DNA from: an uncultured Kiritimatiellota bacterium
Lineage (GTDB): Bacteria > Verrucomicrobiota > Kiritimatiellia > RFP12 > DVOR01
NCBI GenBank assembly: GCA_944389565.1
Contig: CALXMV010000006.1
Coordinates: 19,759-83,758, forward strand
DNA: 64,000 nucleotides
Direction of reading: 5' to 3'
Shown: one piece after another, positions 34,723-43,624 of the stretch
Layout: each line of letters begins with the position of its first letter
Position numbering within the stretch: position 1 is the first letter of the stretch
Translations under genes and position numbers: made by a program
Notes under the pieces: generated by a model
What the model was told of the DNA's origin: nothing
Database searches by the model: none
The model's input: only the letters and a program-made list of their open reading frames with translations

Positions 34723-35805
34723 ATGACGCTCCCCAGCCGCGAAACCCTTGACGAGGCGCTCGCCGCGTTGCCCCAGGCCGAGGCGGCGCTGGCCGACCCG
34801 GCGCTCGCCGCCGACCCGCAACGCCGCCGCGAGGCGCTCCGCCGCCACACGCGTCTCTCGCGCATGGCCGCGGCCATCCGTGCGCTCCGGGCGCTGGAGG
34901 CGGAGGCCGAGGCGGCGCGCGCCCTGCTGGGCGACCCGGAGATGGGCGCCCTGGCGCAGGAGGAGGTGGCGCGGCTGGAGGCCGCCCGCCCCGCCGCGGA
35001 GGAGCGGCTCCTGCGCGCCTTCCTGCCCGAGGACCCGCTGGACGAGCGCGACGCGATGGTCGAGATCCGCGCCGGGGCGGGCGGGGAGGAGGCGGCGCTT
35101 TTCGCGGGGGATCTCTTCCGGATGTACGCGCGCTGGTGCGAGGCGCACGGTTACGCCATGGGCGTGGTCGACGCGTCGCCCTCGGAGCTGGGCGGGTACA
35201 AGGAGGTGGTCTTCTCCGTGGGGCGCGGGCCGCGGCCCTACGGGCGTCTGCGCTTCGAGAGCGGCGGGCACCGCGTCCAGCGGATCCCCGTCACCGAGGC
35301 GCAGGGGCGCATCCACACCTCCGCCGCCACGGTGGTGGTGTTGCCGGCGGCCGACGCCGAGGACGACCTGCCCCTGCCGGAGAGCGACCTGCGCGTGGAC
35401 ATCTTCTGCGCGGGGGGGCATGGCGGCCAGGGCGTGAACACCACCTATTCCGCCGTGCGGGTCACCCACCTGCCCACGGGGCTCGTGGCGCAGTGCCAGG
35501 ACGAGCGCAGCCAGCACCGCAACAAGGAGAAGGCCCTGGCCGTGCTCAGGGCGCGCATCCTCGACGCCCGCCGCCGCGAGGCCGAGGCCGCCGCCGGCGC
35601 CACGCGCCTCTCCCTGCGCGGCAGCGGCGACCGTTCCCAGCGGATCCGCACGTACAACTTCCCGCAAAACCGCCTCACCGACCACCGCATCGGCCTCACG
35701 CTCCACAGCCTCGACCGCGTGATGGAGGGCGAGCTCGACCCCGTGCTCGACCGCCTGGAGGCGGCGGATCTGGCGGAGCGCCTCGGCGCCGCGATCGGAG
35801 ACTGA
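34723..35805 (+). CDS. prfA: Peptide chain release factor 1
   Basis: It recognises UAA and UAG stop codons and triggers peptidyl-tRNA hydrolysis. The 360-residue length is standard. The catalytic GGQ is at 234-236 (GGHGGQGVNTT) and the codon-recognition tripeptide PxT appears as PVT in HRVQRIPVTEAQGRIHTS, which assigns it to RF1 rather than RF2. The N-terminal domain is unusually Ala/Arg-rich, matching the GC content. The next gene begins 1 nt after its stop. Confidence 0.95.
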   Translation: MTLPSRETLDEALAALPQAEAALADPALAADPQRRREALRRHTRLSRMAAAIRALRALEAEAEAARALLGDPEMGALAQEEVARLEAARPAAEERLLRAFLPEDPLDERDAMVEIRAGAGGEEAALFAGDLFRMYARWCEAHGYAMGVVDASPSELGGYKEVVFSVGRGPRPYGRLRFESGGHRVQRIPVTEAQGRIHTSAATVVVLPAADAEDDLPLPESDLRVDIFCAGGHGGQGVNTTYSAVRVTHLPTGLVAQCQDERSQHRNKEKALAVLRARILDARRREAEAAAGATRLSLRGSGDRSQRIRTYNFPQNRLTDHRIGLTLHSLDRVMEGELDPVLDRLEAADLAERLGAAIGD

Positions 35806-35806
35806 C

Positions 35807-36610
35807 ATGGGTTGCATCGGCAGCGTCCTCCAATTCATCTTCCTGCTCTGGGTCATCGAGCTCGCCTGGCGGTATCTCGTCCGCCCGCTCTTCGGGCAAG
35901 GAGGCGGGGGCGGCAACGCGTCCGGGGGGGCCTCGCCGGGGGGCGACGCGACGCGGCGCCGTTTCCTCGCCCTGCTCATGCCCCTGCTCGCCAAGATCGC
36001 CAAGGCCGACGGCCGCGTCAGCGAGCGCGAGATCTCCGGCGTGGAGAGCATCTTCCGCGAGCTCGGCCTCTCCCCCGAGGAGCGCCGCTACGCCGCGGAG
36101 GTCTTCTCGCGGAGCAAAGACAACCTGGAGGATTTCGACGCGGACGCGCAGACCTTCGCGCGGACGTACGGGAACTTCGAGCTGCGCGTCGTCACCTTCC
36201 AATACATGGTGCGCGTGGCCTGCGCCGACGGGTCGCTCTCGGCGCGTGAGCGGGAGATGCTCACGCGCGCCGTGCTGCACTTCCGCATCCCCGCCAGCCT
36301 CGCCCGGCAGATCGTCGAGGCCATCGCGGGGGGCGGCTCCTTCCGCCGTTCCGCCTGGGAGGGCGGCGGCGCGGGAGGCCGGCGGACGCCCCCGCCCCAG
36401 CCCGACGCCCCCTCGCGCGAGGAGGATCTCGCCCTCCTCGGGCTCGCGCCCGGCGCCTCGGACAACGACATCCGCAAGGCCTACCGCCGGAAGGCGAAGG
36501 AGCTCCACCCCGACCGCCTCCAGGCGCAGGGGCTCCCCGAGGCCATGCTCCGCCAGGCCTCCGAGCGCATGGCCGCCATCAACGCCGCCTACGCCCGGCT
36601 CATCAGGTGA
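35807..36610 (+). CDS. djlA: DjlA-like membrane protein with TerB and DnaJ domains
   Basis: The 267-residue protein has one N-terminal membrane segment (FIFLLWVIELAW) and a Gly-rich linker. A TerB-like helical domain (about 48-165, core KIAKADGRVSEREI) is followed by a C-terminal J domain (about 205-267) with the HPD motif in KELHPDRL. DjlA is an inner-membrane co-chaperone that stimulates DnaK. The layout matches DjlA, though the membrane segment is less elaborate. It is transcribed with rpmE-prfA. Confidence 0.88.
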   Translation: MGCIGSVLQFIFLLWVIELAWRYLVRPLFGQGGGGGNASGGASPGGDATRRRFLALLMPLLAKIAKADGRVSEREISGVESIFRELGLSPEERRYAAEVFSRSKDNLEDFDADAQTFARTYGNFELRVVTFQYMVRVACADGSLSAREREMLTRAVLHFRIPASLARQIVEAIAGGGSFRRSAWEGGGAGGRRTPPPQPDAPSREEDLALLGLAPGASDNDIRKAYRRKAKELHPDRLQAQGLPEAMLRQASERMAAINAAYARLIR

Positions 36611-36646
36611 GCCTGCGTACAGCCGTACGCAACGGCCCGCGCGGGG

Positions 36647-36676
36647 TTGCGCGTGGGGGGCGTTTCGCGCTATACT
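36647..36676 (+). promoter_or_regulatory. Promoter of TRAP-kdu operon
   Basis: TTGCGC (36647-36652) and TATACT (36671-36676) are 18 bp apart. The ATG at 36710 follows AAAGGGAG. A small perfect hairpin (36615-36620 with 36625-36630) lies upstream. No operator was recognised. Confidence 0.6.
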
Positions 36677-36709
36677 GAAATCTCAACCTTCGGAAAGGGA
36701 GATTCGCGC

Positions 36710-37735
36710 ATGGGCAAACGAACTTCTTGGATCGTCTTCGGCGTGCTGGCGGCGCTGGTCGTCGCCTGCGGGGCCGCGGCATGGGCGTTGGACGACGGCG
36801 GGACGCCGGGGCTCCGCACGGTCAACGGCGTGCGCGTGCTGAAGCTGGCGCACGGCCTCGAGGACACCCATCCCGTGAACAAGGCGCTGCTCTTCATGGA
36901 CAGGCGGATGCAGGCGCTCTCGGGCGGGAAGCTGCGGATGGATCTCTACCCGAACGCCGTGATGGGCGGCGAGATCGAGACGCTGGAGCAGGTGCAGGCC
37001 GGGCAGCTGGCGATGACGAAGGTCTCGACCGCCGCGCTGGAGGAGCACTTCCCCGAGGCGCGCGTCTTCGGCATCCCCTACCTCTTCCGCGACGAGGCGC
37101 ATTTCTGGAAGGTGCTGAACGGCCCCATCGGCAAGGAGATCCTGGAGAAGGGCCGCCCCAAGGGCTTCTTCGGCCTCTGCTACTTCGACGCGGGCGCGCG
37201 CAGTTTCTACGCCACGCGCAAGCAGGTCAGGTCCGTGGCCGACGTGGACGGCCTGAAGGTGCGCGTGATGAGCAGCCGCACGGCGCTGGACATGATCGAG
37301 GCGATGAAGGGAAGCCCCTGCCCGACCGTCTGGGGCGAACTCTACACCGCGCTCCAGCAGGGCACGGTGGACGCCGCGGAGAACAACCCGCCCTCCTTCG
37401 TCACCAGCCGCCATTACGAGGTGGCGCCCTTCTTCGCGCTGACGGAGCACCAGCGCCTGCCCGACGTGCTCGTCTTCTCCACCAAGGGCTGGGAGCTGCT
37501 CTCCGAGCAGGAGCGCGCCTGGGTGCGCCAGGCGGCCGCGGAGGCGCAGGCCGAGGAGCGCCGCCTCTGGGCGGAGGACCAGGCCAAGGCGATGGTCTTC
37601 CTGCGCGAGAAGGGCGTGGAGATCCTTGAGGCCCCCGACCGCGAGAGTTTCCGCAAGGCGTGCGCGGGCGTGATCGACCTGCCGCAATACGCGAACATCA
37701 AGGCGTTGTACGATGCGATCCAGGAGGTGAAGTGA
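36710..37735 (+). CDS. dctP: TRAP transporter substrate-binding protein (DctP family)
   Basis: This 341-residue extracytoplasmic solute receptor captures a carboxylate for the DctQM permease. The N-terminus has a signal sequence; VVAC near residues 17-20 could be a lipobox. The typical DctP body follows, with YPNAVMGGEIETLEQVQAG and GLKVRVMSS, whose Arg normally contacts the substrate carboxylate, and QGTVDAAENNPPSF. The operon partners kduD and kduI suggest a uronate or unsaturated uronate as ligand. Stop and next start overlap (TGATG). Confidence 0.93.
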   Translation: MGKRTSWIVFGVLAALVVACGAAAWALDDGGTPGLRTVNGVRVLKLAHGLEDTHPVNKALLFMDRRMQALSGGKLRMDLYPNAVMGGEIETLEQVQAGQLAMTKVSTAALEEHFPEARVFGIPYLFRDEAHFWKVLNGPIGKEILEKGRPKGFFGLCYFDAGARSFYATRKQVRSVADVDGLKVRVMSSRTALDMIEAMKGSPCPTVWGELYTALQQGTVDAAENNPPSFVTSRHYEVAPFFALTEHQRLPDVLVFSTKGWELLSEQERAWVRQAAAEAQAEERRLWAEDQAKAMVFLREKGVEILEAPDRESFRKACAGVIDLPQYANIKALYDAIQEVK

Positions 37736-38250
37736 TGCGACTGGCGAGTCTGGCGCGCCACGGGAGCGTGGCGCTGTTGCGATGGGTGGTCATCGCGTTG
37801 GTGGCGCTGATGACGGTGGACGTGCTGTGGGGCGTCTTCACGCGGTTCGTCCTGGGCAGTCAGGCACCGTACACCGACGAGGCCGCGCGCTTCCTGCTGG
37901 TGTGGACGTCGTTCCTCGGCGGGGCGCTGGCCTTCGAGGCCAAGGCGCACCTGGGCGTCGACTTCCTGGTCGCCAAGTTCACCCCCGAGTCGCGCAAGGC
38001 GGGGGCGATCTTCGTGCAGATCCTCGTCCTGCTCTTCGCGGGGCTCGTCCTGGTGGGCGGCGGGTGGCGCATGGCGATGGCCCAGATGGGCAACAGCCTG
38101 GCCACGATGCCGTGGCTCCCGCGCGGCGTGCAGTACCTCTCCGTGCCCATCGGCGGCGCGTTCGTCGTGCTCTTCACGCTCGAGGCGATCGTCGACATCA
38201 TCCGCACCCCGGCCGCCAAACTCGGCGCCATGACCCAATCGGAGGGCTAA
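37735..38250 (+). CDS. dctQ: TRAP transporter small permease (DctQ family)
   Basis: This 171-residue membrane protein has four hydrophobic helices. The family-typical FTRFVLGSQAPYTDEAARFLLVWTSFLG between helices 1 and 2 is present, followed by a His in KAHLGVDFL. It pairs with DctM to form the sodium-driven permease. Start overlaps the dctP stop and dctM follows after 4 nt. Confidence 0.93.
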   Translation: MRLASLARHGSVALLRWVVIALVALMTVDVLWGVFTRFVLGSQAPYTDEAARFLLVWTSFLGGALAFEAKAHLGVDFLVAKFTPESRKAGAIFVQILVLLFAGLVLVGGGWRMAMAQMGNSLATMPWLPRGVQYLSVPIGGAFVVLFTLEAIVDIIRTPAAKLGAMTQSEG

Positions 38251-38254
38251 GCGC

Positions 38255-39727
38255 ATGGATCCCGTCATCCCCATCCTCGTCGTCTCCTTCTTCGCCCTGC
38301 TGCTGCTCAACACGCCGGTGTGCGTCTCGATCGCGCTGGCGAGCTTCGCGGCGATCCTCTCGATGAGCGGCGACGCGCCGCTGATGGTCGCCCAGCGCAT
38401 GGCCAACGGCACCGACAGCTTCCCGCTCCTGGCCATCCCCTTCTTCGTCTTCGCCGGCTACCTCATGGGGCGCGGCGGCCTGGCGCGGCGGCTCATCGAC
38501 TTCGCCCAGCACTACATGGGGCGCCTGCCCGGCGGCCTGGCCTACGCGAACACCCTCACGTGCATGCTCTTCGGCTCCATCTCCGGCTCGGCGGCCGCCG
38601 CCGTCTCCTCCATCGGCGGCTTCATGATCCCCGAGATGAACAAGAAGGGCTACGACCGTGACTTCAACGTGGCGCTGACGGCGACGGCCGCGACCACCGG
38701 CCTGCTCATCCCGCCCTCCAACTGCATGATCGTCTACTCCGTGGCCGCGGGGTCGGTCTCCATCGCCGCCATGTTCCTGGCGGGCATCCTGCCGGGCATC
38801 CTGGTGGGCGTCTGCATCATGGTGGCCGCGGGCATCGTCTCCTGGAAGAACGGGTACGGGCGCGATGCCGCGCCGGCCCTCGCGCCCCTGACGGGGCGGG
38901 TGAGGGGCACGCTCTGGGCGCTCCGCGCGCTGTGCCTGATCGCCTTCGTGGGTGGCTGGGCGCTGAAGGGGTTCGTCTTCGGCCTGCAGGTGGGCGTGGC
39001 CGCGCTGGTGCTCACCAAGGCGTTGGCGCTCATCGTGGGCTGGTGCCGCGAGGGCGAGCGGCAGGTGTGGTGGGGCGCGCTCCCCAGCCTACTCCTCATC
39101 GTGATCATCCTGGGCGGCATCCTCGAGGGCGTCTTCACGGCCACCGAGGCCTCCGCCGTGGCCGTGGCCTATGCCTTCGTGCTGACGGTCTTCTGCTACC
39201 GCGAGATCCCCCTCCGCGACCTGCCGGATCTCTGCCTGCAGACGGGCGTCACCACCGCCGTGGTCATGCTCCTGGTGGGCTCCTCCAGCGCCATGAGCTG
39301 GATCCTGACGATGGCCAACATCCCCGCCACCGTCTCCGGCTTCCTCACGAGCCTCGACGTCGGCCCCGTGGGCATCCTGCTCATCATCAACCTGCTCCTG
39401 CTCGTGGTCGGCTTCTTCATGGACATGACCCCCGCCATCCTGATCTTCACGCCCATCCTGCTGCCCGTGGTCATCGACCCGGCGGTCGTCGGCATCACGC
39501 CCCTGCACTTCGGCATCATCATGATCGCCAACCTCTGCATCGGCCTCTGCACCCCGCCCGTGGGCACCTGCCTCTTCATCGGCTGCGGCGTGGGCAAGAC
39601 GACCATCGCCCGGGTGACCGTCAAGGCCATCCCCTTCTTCATCGCCATGTTCGTCGCCCTCATGGTCATCACCTACTGGGCGCCGCTCTCCGAGTGGATC
39701 CCCCGCGCCTGCGGCCTCATCGACTGA
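38255..39727 (+). CDS. dctM: TRAP transporter large permease (DctM family)
   Basis: The 490-residue membrane protein forms the transport channel of the TRAP system and uses a sodium gradient. Conserved stretches include FPLLAIPFFVFAGYLM, GSISGSAAAAVSSIG, TTGLLIPPSNCMI and CIGLCTPPVGTCLF. It is some 60 residues longer than the usual form because of an extra hydrophobic region around residues 210-275 (ALRALCLIAFVGGWALKG and after). Whether this adds a pair of helices needs modelling. Confidence 0.93.
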   Translation: MDPVIPILVVSFFALLLLNTPVCVSIALASFAAILSMSGDAPLMVAQRMANGTDSFPLLAIPFFVFAGYLMGRGGLARRLIDFAQHYMGRLPGGLAYANTLTCMLFGSISGSAAAAVSSIGGFMIPEMNKKGYDRDFNVALTATAATTGLLIPPSNCMIVYSVAAGSVSIAAMFLAGILPGILVGVCIMVAAGIVSWKNGYGRDAAPALAPLTGRVRGTLWALRALCLIAFVGGWALKGFVFGLQVGVAALVLTKALALIVGWCREGERQVWWGALPSLLLIVIILGGILEGVFTATEASAVAVAYAFVLTVFCYREIPLRDLPDLCLQTGVTTAVVMLLVGSSSAMSWILTMANIPATVSGFLTSLDVGPVGILLIINLLLLVVGFFMDMTPAILIFTPILLPVVIDPAVVGITPLHFGIIMIANLCIGLCTPPVGTCLFIGCGVGKTTIARVTVKAIPFFIAMFVALMVITYWAPLSEWIPRACGLID

Positions 39728-39754
39728 TCTCTCCCCAAACAAGGACCTCCCGCC

Positions 39755-40519
39755 ATGATTTTGGACACCTTCAAGCTCGACGGCAAAGTCGCCGTCGTCA
39801 CCGGCGCGGGCCGCGGCATCGGCCAGGCCTACGCCCTCGCCCTCGCCGAGGCCGGCGCCGCCGTCGCCACCGTCGACGTCACCCCCGCCGAGGCGACCGT
39901 CGCGCGAATCCAGGCCCTCGGCCGCAACGCCAAGGCCTATGCCGTCGACCTCTCCGGCGCCGAGACCGCCGCCCAGCCCCTCATCGACCGGATCCTCGCC
40001 AACTTCGGCCGCATCGACATCCTCGTCAACAACGCCGGCATCATCCGCCGCCACCCCTTCACCGACCACTCCGCGAAGGACTGGGGCGACGTCCTGGCCG
40101 TCAACCTCTCCGCGCCCTTCTTCCTCTCCCAGGCCGCGGCCAAAGCCATGATCGCCCAAGGGCAGGGCGGCAAGATCATCAACATCGCCTCCATGCTCAG
40201 CTTCCAGGGCGGCATCCTCATCCCCGGCTACGCCGCCTCCAAGGGCGGCATCAAGAGCCTCACCATGCTCATGGCCAACGAGCTCGCCCCCCACGGCATC
40301 CAGGTCAACGCCATCGCCCCCGGCTACATCGCCACCGACAACACCGCCCCCATCCGCGCCGACCCCGCCCGCAACCAGGCCATCCTCGACCGCATCCCCG
40401 CCGGCCGCTGGGGCACACCCGACGACCTCAAGGGCATCTGCGTCTTCCTCGCCTCCCCCGCCTCCGATTACATGACCGGCGCCACCGTCAACGTCGATGG
40501 CGGCTGGCTCTCCCGCTAA
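39755..40519 (+). CDS. kduD: 2-dehydro-3-deoxy-D-gluconate 5-dehydrogenase (KduD), SDR family
   Basis: It oxidoreduces 2,5-diketo-3-deoxygluconate and 2-keto-3-deoxygluconate with NAD(H) in uronate breakdown. The 254-residue short-chain dehydrogenase has TGAGRGIGQ (cofactor), NNAG, the catalytic Ser in NIASMLSFQGG and Tyr/Lys in YAASKGG. The KduD-type start ILDTFKLDGKVAVVTG is present. Immediately followed by kduI, with which it acts in sequence on 5-keto-4-deoxyuronate from pectin or glycosaminoglycans. Confidence 0.92.
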   Translation: MILDTFKLDGKVAVVTGAGRGIGQAYALALAEAGAAVATVDVTPAEATVARIQALGRNAKAYAVDLSGAETAAQPLIDRILANFGRIDILVNNAGIIRRHPFTDHSAKDWGDVLAVNLSAPFFLSQAAAKAMIAQGQGGKIINIASMLSFQGGILIPGYAASKGGIKSLTMLMANELAPHGIQVNAIAPGYIATDNTAPIRADPARNQAILDRIPAGRWGTPDDLKGICVFLASPASDYMTGATVNVDGGWLSR

Positions 40520-40536
40520 CGGAAAGGACTCCCCCC

Positions 40537-41367
40537 ATGCGCACCATCGAGGCGCCCGACCGCGCCAGCTACAAACGCATGACCACCGACGAGCTCCGCC
40601 AAGGCTTCGTCCTCGGCGACCTCTTCGTTCCCGGCCAGGCCAATCTCGCCTACACCAACGTCGACCGCGCCGTCGTCGCCGGCATCGTCCCCACCACCTC
40701 CCCGCTCGCCCTCGAAGGCGGCCGCGAGATGGCCTGCGAGCACTTCCACGACCGCCGCGAGAGCGGCGTCCTCAACCTCGGCGCCCCCGGCACGATCGTC
40801 GTCGACGGCACGGCCTACCCCATGAAGAACCGCGAATGCCTCTACATCGGCCGCGGCGCCAAGACCGTCACCTTCGCCAGCGACGACCCCGCCGCGCCCG
40901 CCTGCTTCTACCTCGTCTCCTACCCCGCCCACACCGCCTACCCCACCACCCACGCCACCATCGAGCAGGCCAACACCATCCGCCTCGGCTCCCTCGCCGA
41001 GAGCAACAGCCGCACCCTCCGCCAATACATCCGCCCCGGCTTCATCAAAAGCTGCCAGCTCGTCATGGGCTTCACCCAGCTCGACGAAGGGTCCGTCTGG
41101 AACACCTTCCCACCCCACACCCACGACCGCCGCACCGAGGTCTACTGCTACTTCGACCTCCCCCCCAACGGCCTCGTCATGCATTTCCTCGGCGAACCCA
41201 CCGCCACGCGCCACGTCGTCCTCCGCGAGAAGCAGGTCGTCCTCTCCCCGCCCTGGTCAGTCCACTGCGCCGCCGGCACCGCCGCCTACACCTTCGTCTG
41301 GGCCATGGGCGGCGAGAACCAGGACTTCGACGACATGGACGCCTGCGCCATCGGCGACTTCCGCTGA
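40537..41367 (+). CDS. kduI: 5-keto-4-deoxyuronate isomerase (KduI)
   Basis: It isomerises 4-deoxy-L-threo-5-hexosulose uronate, the product of unsaturated uronates, to 2,5-diketo-3-deoxygluconate, the substrate of KduD. The 276-residue cupin has the metal site HTHDRRTEVYCYFDL, and the first half shows EHFHDRRESGVLNLG. GGAAAGGA precedes the ATG. The later enzymes (KDG kinase and aldolase) are not in the window. Confidence 0.95.
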   Translation: MRTIEAPDRASYKRMTTDELRQGFVLGDLFVPGQANLAYTNVDRAVVAGIVPTTSPLALEGGREMACEHFHDRRESGVLNLGAPGTIVVDGTAYPMKNRECLYIGRGAKTVTFASDDPAAPACFYLVSYPAHTAYPTTHATIEQANTIRLGSLAESNSRTLRQYIRPGFIKSCQLVMGFTQLDEGSVWNTFPPHTHDRRTEVYCYFDLPPNGLVMHFLGEPTATRHVVLREKQVVLSPPWSVHCAAGTAAYTFVWAMGGENQDFDDMDACAIGDFR

Positions 41368-41392
41368 CATCCCTCCCTCCCACCCTCCCCAA

Positions 41393-41434
41393 CCCCCCGA
41401 GGGGCGCACCCGCCCCCTCAGGGGGGATTCTGTT
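41393..41434 (+). terminator. Probable terminator of TRAP-kdu operon
   Basis: A long GC hairpin (41393-41406 with 41411-41426, small bulges) is followed by the T-rich ATTCTGTT. It is imperfect but well placed 26 nt after kduI. Confidence 0.55.
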
Positions 41435-41485
41435 CGCGGACACACGGCGCCCCCTGAAGACACCTCGGCGCGAAGCCGCGGGATT

Positions 41486-41494
41486 TGGTATACT
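41486..41494 (+). promoter_or_regulatory. Extended -10 promoter of tRNA-Leu
   Basis: TGGTATACT forms an extended -10 ending 14 nt before the mature tRNA 5' end. No clear -35. Confidence 0.65.
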
Positions 41495-41508
41495 GGAAAG
41501 AAAAACAC

Positions 41509-41593
41509 GGGCTCGTGGTGGAATCGGCAGACACGCAGGATTTAGGTTCCTGTGCCCAACAGCGTGAGGGTTCGACCCCCTCCGAGCCCACCA
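41509..41593 (+). tRNA. tRNA-Leu (anticodon UAG)
   Basis: This 85-nt class II tRNA includes an encoded CCA. Acceptor stem GGGCTCG (41509-41515) pairs with CGAGCCC (41583-41589), discriminator A. The anticodon arm CAGGA-TTTAGGT-TCCTG gives anticodon TAG, reading CUN leucine codons. The long variable arm is typical of Leu. T arm GAGGG-TTCGACC-CCCTC. It is followed by the 3' end of larE on the opposite strand. Confidence 0.95.
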
Positions 41594-41606
41594 TCCGACA
41601 AGCGGC

Positions 41607-42419
41607 TCACACGTCGAACGAGCCGGAGCGGAAGCCGGCGAGGTCAAGCGTGACGTGCCGATACCCCAATGGCCGCAACCCCGCGATGAGCGTCTCCCGG
41701 CAGGCCAACAGCCGCGGGAAGGCCGCCGGCGGAATCTCGACACGCGCCACGTCGCCATGGTCGCGCAGACGCATCCCCTGGATTTCGGGGAGCAACCCAC
41801 GCAGAAGCGCCTCGGCGCGCGCCACGCGGTCAAGCGCCGCGGGCGTGAGCGCCGTGCCGTAGGAGAAACGCGTGGCCAGGCAGGGCGCGGGCGGCGCGAG
41901 CAGGTTCATCGGCACGCCAAGCGCCGCGGCGAGGGCGCGGCAATCGGCCTTGGCGAGGCCGCATTCGGCGAGCGGGGAGCGCACGCCCGCCTCGGCGCGC
42001 GCCGCGAGCCCGGGCCGATGGCGCGTGAGATCCTCGGCGTTCGTGCCGTCGAGAAGCGCCGCGGCGGGCGCGGCGGCGCGGAGCGCACGGAAAAGGGCGC
42101 GTTTGCAGGCGAGGCAACGCCCCGGCGCGTTGGCGGCGACCTCCGGGAGGCCGAGCGGCGCGAAGGGCACCGCCCGCCACGGCACGCCGAGCGCGGCGGC
42201 CAAACGCCCGGCGGCGGCGACCTCGGCACGGGTCTGGAGCGGCGAGTCGGCGGTGAGCGCCACCAAGGGGAAACCGCCCTCCGACCGGCGCAGGTGCGCG
42301 AGCGCGGCCAGCAGGGCGGCGCTGTCCGACCCGCCGGAGAAAGCGACGGCGACGCCTCCCCCCGCGCGGAGAGGGCGCAGGGCGACGAGAAGCGTTTCGG
42401 GAGGCGCGTCCCTCATCAT
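41607..42419 (-). CDS. larE: LarE, sacrificial sulfur insertase for nickel-pincer nucleotide
   Basis: LarE adenylates the pincer precursor and donates the sulfur of its own cysteine to make the thiocarboxyl groups of the nickel-pincer cofactor. The 270-residue PP-loop ATPase has SGGSDSAA (about 28-35) and the likely sacrificial Cys180 in PPAPCLATRFSYG. The cysteine is present, so this is the sacrificial type rather than the catalytic iron-sulfur type. It is the last gene of the leftward lar unit. Its ATG overlaps the larC stop. Confidence 0.92.
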   Translation of the reverse strand: MMRDAPPETLLVALRPLRAGGGVAVAFSGGSDSAALLAALAHLRRSEGGFPLVALTADSPLQTRAEVAAAGRLAAALGVPWRAVPFAPLGLPEVAANAPGRCLACKRALFRALRAAAPAAALLDGTNAEDLTRHRPGLAARAEAGVRSPLAECGLAKADCRALAAALGVPMNLLAPPAPCLATRFSYGTALTPAALDRVARAEALLRGLLPEIQGMRLRDHGDVARVEIPPAAFPRLLACRETLIAGLRPLGYRHVTLDLAGFRSGSFDV

Positions 42420-43624
42420 GCCCGGGCCAGACGTTCGGCGGCGGCGAGCGCGGCGGCGTGGACCTCCTGGAAGGGAAGCCCCGAGGCGGCGGCGGCGCGG
42501 CGTACCGATTCGTATTCCGGATAGACGCGGACAAGCCCCTCGAAGGCGCACCGCTTGGCGGCCACCGGGCCGATGGGGGCGGGCAGGTCGAGCGTCACGG
42601 GTTCACGCGCCATGACCGTGCGCTCGACGGGATAGACGCGCACGCCGATGGTGGTCGTCTCGCGAAAGAGGGCGCGAGTGAGCGCGGGGACGAGCGGCTC
42701 GTCGACCAGAACCTTGAGGATGGAGGCGGGGCGCCCCTTCTTCATGAGGCAGGGGACGCAACAGACGTCGCGCGCGCCGAGGGCGAGGAGGGCCTCCGTG
42801 GCGGCGGCGAGCGCCTCGCCCGTGCAATCGTCGAGATTGGCCTCGATGACGCGGATGCGCGCGGGGTCCGGCGCGGCGCGGACGATCATCGCGCGGAGGG
42901 CGTTCGGGACGCCGAAGTCGCGTTTGCCGAGGCCGACGCCCACGCGCGTCACGGTGAAGGGGGCGGGCAGGTCGGCGCGGGTGCGGAGCGCGGCGGCCAG
43001 GGCGATGCCGGTCGGGGTGACGCGCTCGCCGCGCACGGGGGTGAGTTCCAGCGGGATGGCGTGCGCCTGGGCGACGTTCAGCGTGGCGGGCACGGGCACG
43101 GGCAGCTCGCCGTGGGCGCACGTCACGGTCCCCATGCCCTCGCACAGGCGGGTGACGGCGCACCCATCCAGCCCCAGGTCGTCGAAGAGGACGGCCGCGC
43201 CCACGATGTCGGCGACGGAGTCAAGCGCGCCGACCTCATGGAAATGCACCTCCGCGAGGGGGCACCCGTGCGCCTTGGCCTCGGCCTCGGCGACAATCCG
43301 GAAGGCCTTGGCGGCGATCGCGCGGGCGGCGACGCTCATCGGCAGGCGCGCCAACAGCGCCTCGACGTCCGCCAAGTGGCGGTGCGCATGGTGGTGATGG
43401 CCCTCGCCGTGCCGATGGGCGTCGTGGGGCAGGCGCACGTCGAAGTCCACGCCGGCCAGGCCGTGCGAGGCGGAGCGGGTGATGGTGTAGGTGAGGCCCT
43501 CCGCGGCGAGCGGGGCGAGGGCGGCGTCCAGTTTGGCGCGGTCGGCGCCGAGGTCGAGCAGCGCGGCCACGATCATGTCGCCGCTGATACCGCACCCGCC
43601 GTCGAGATAGAGCAGGTCAGCCAT
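42416..43624 (-). CDS. larC: LarC, nickel insertion cyclometallase for pincer cofactor
   Basis: It uses CTP to insert nickel into the pincer nucleotide. The 402-residue protein is intact in a single frame, unlike some lactobacilli where larC is read by frameshift. It has YLDGGCGISGDMIVAALLDLG at the N-terminus (first 18 residues diagnostic), a His-rich metal-binding stretch (HRHGEGHHHHAHRH, about residues 70-83) and the C-terminal domain with EANLDDCTGE and MKKGRPA. It overlaps larB by 8 nt. Confidence 0.94.
   Translation of the reverse strand: MADLLYLDGGCGISGDMIVAALLDLGADRAKLDAALAPLAAEGLTYTITRSASHGLAGVDFDVRLPHDAHRHGEGHHHHAHRHLADVEALLARLPMSVAARAIAAKAFRIVAEAEAKAHGCPLAEVHFHEVGALDSVADIVGAAVLFDDLGLDGCAVTRLCEGMGTVTCAHGELPVPVPATLNVAQAHAIPLELTPVRGERVTPTGIALAAALRTRADLPAPFTVTRVGVGLGKRDFGVPNALRAMIVRAAPDPARIRVIEANLDDCTGEALAAATEALLALGARDVCCVPCLMKKGRPASILKVLVDEPLVPALTRALFRETTTIGVRVYPVERTVMAREPVTLDLPAPIGPVAAKRCAFEGLVRVYPEYESVRRAAAASGLPFQEVHAAALAAAERLARA

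Noticed and set aside
41509..41593. tRNA-Leu as an integration site for a genomic island
   Set aside because: No direct repeat of the tRNA 3' end was seen downstream and the following lar genes look like ordinary chromosomal genes.
42416..43624. Programmed frameshift in larC as in some lactobacilli
   Set aside because: The gene is one uninterrupted frame of 402 codons with both domains in phase.
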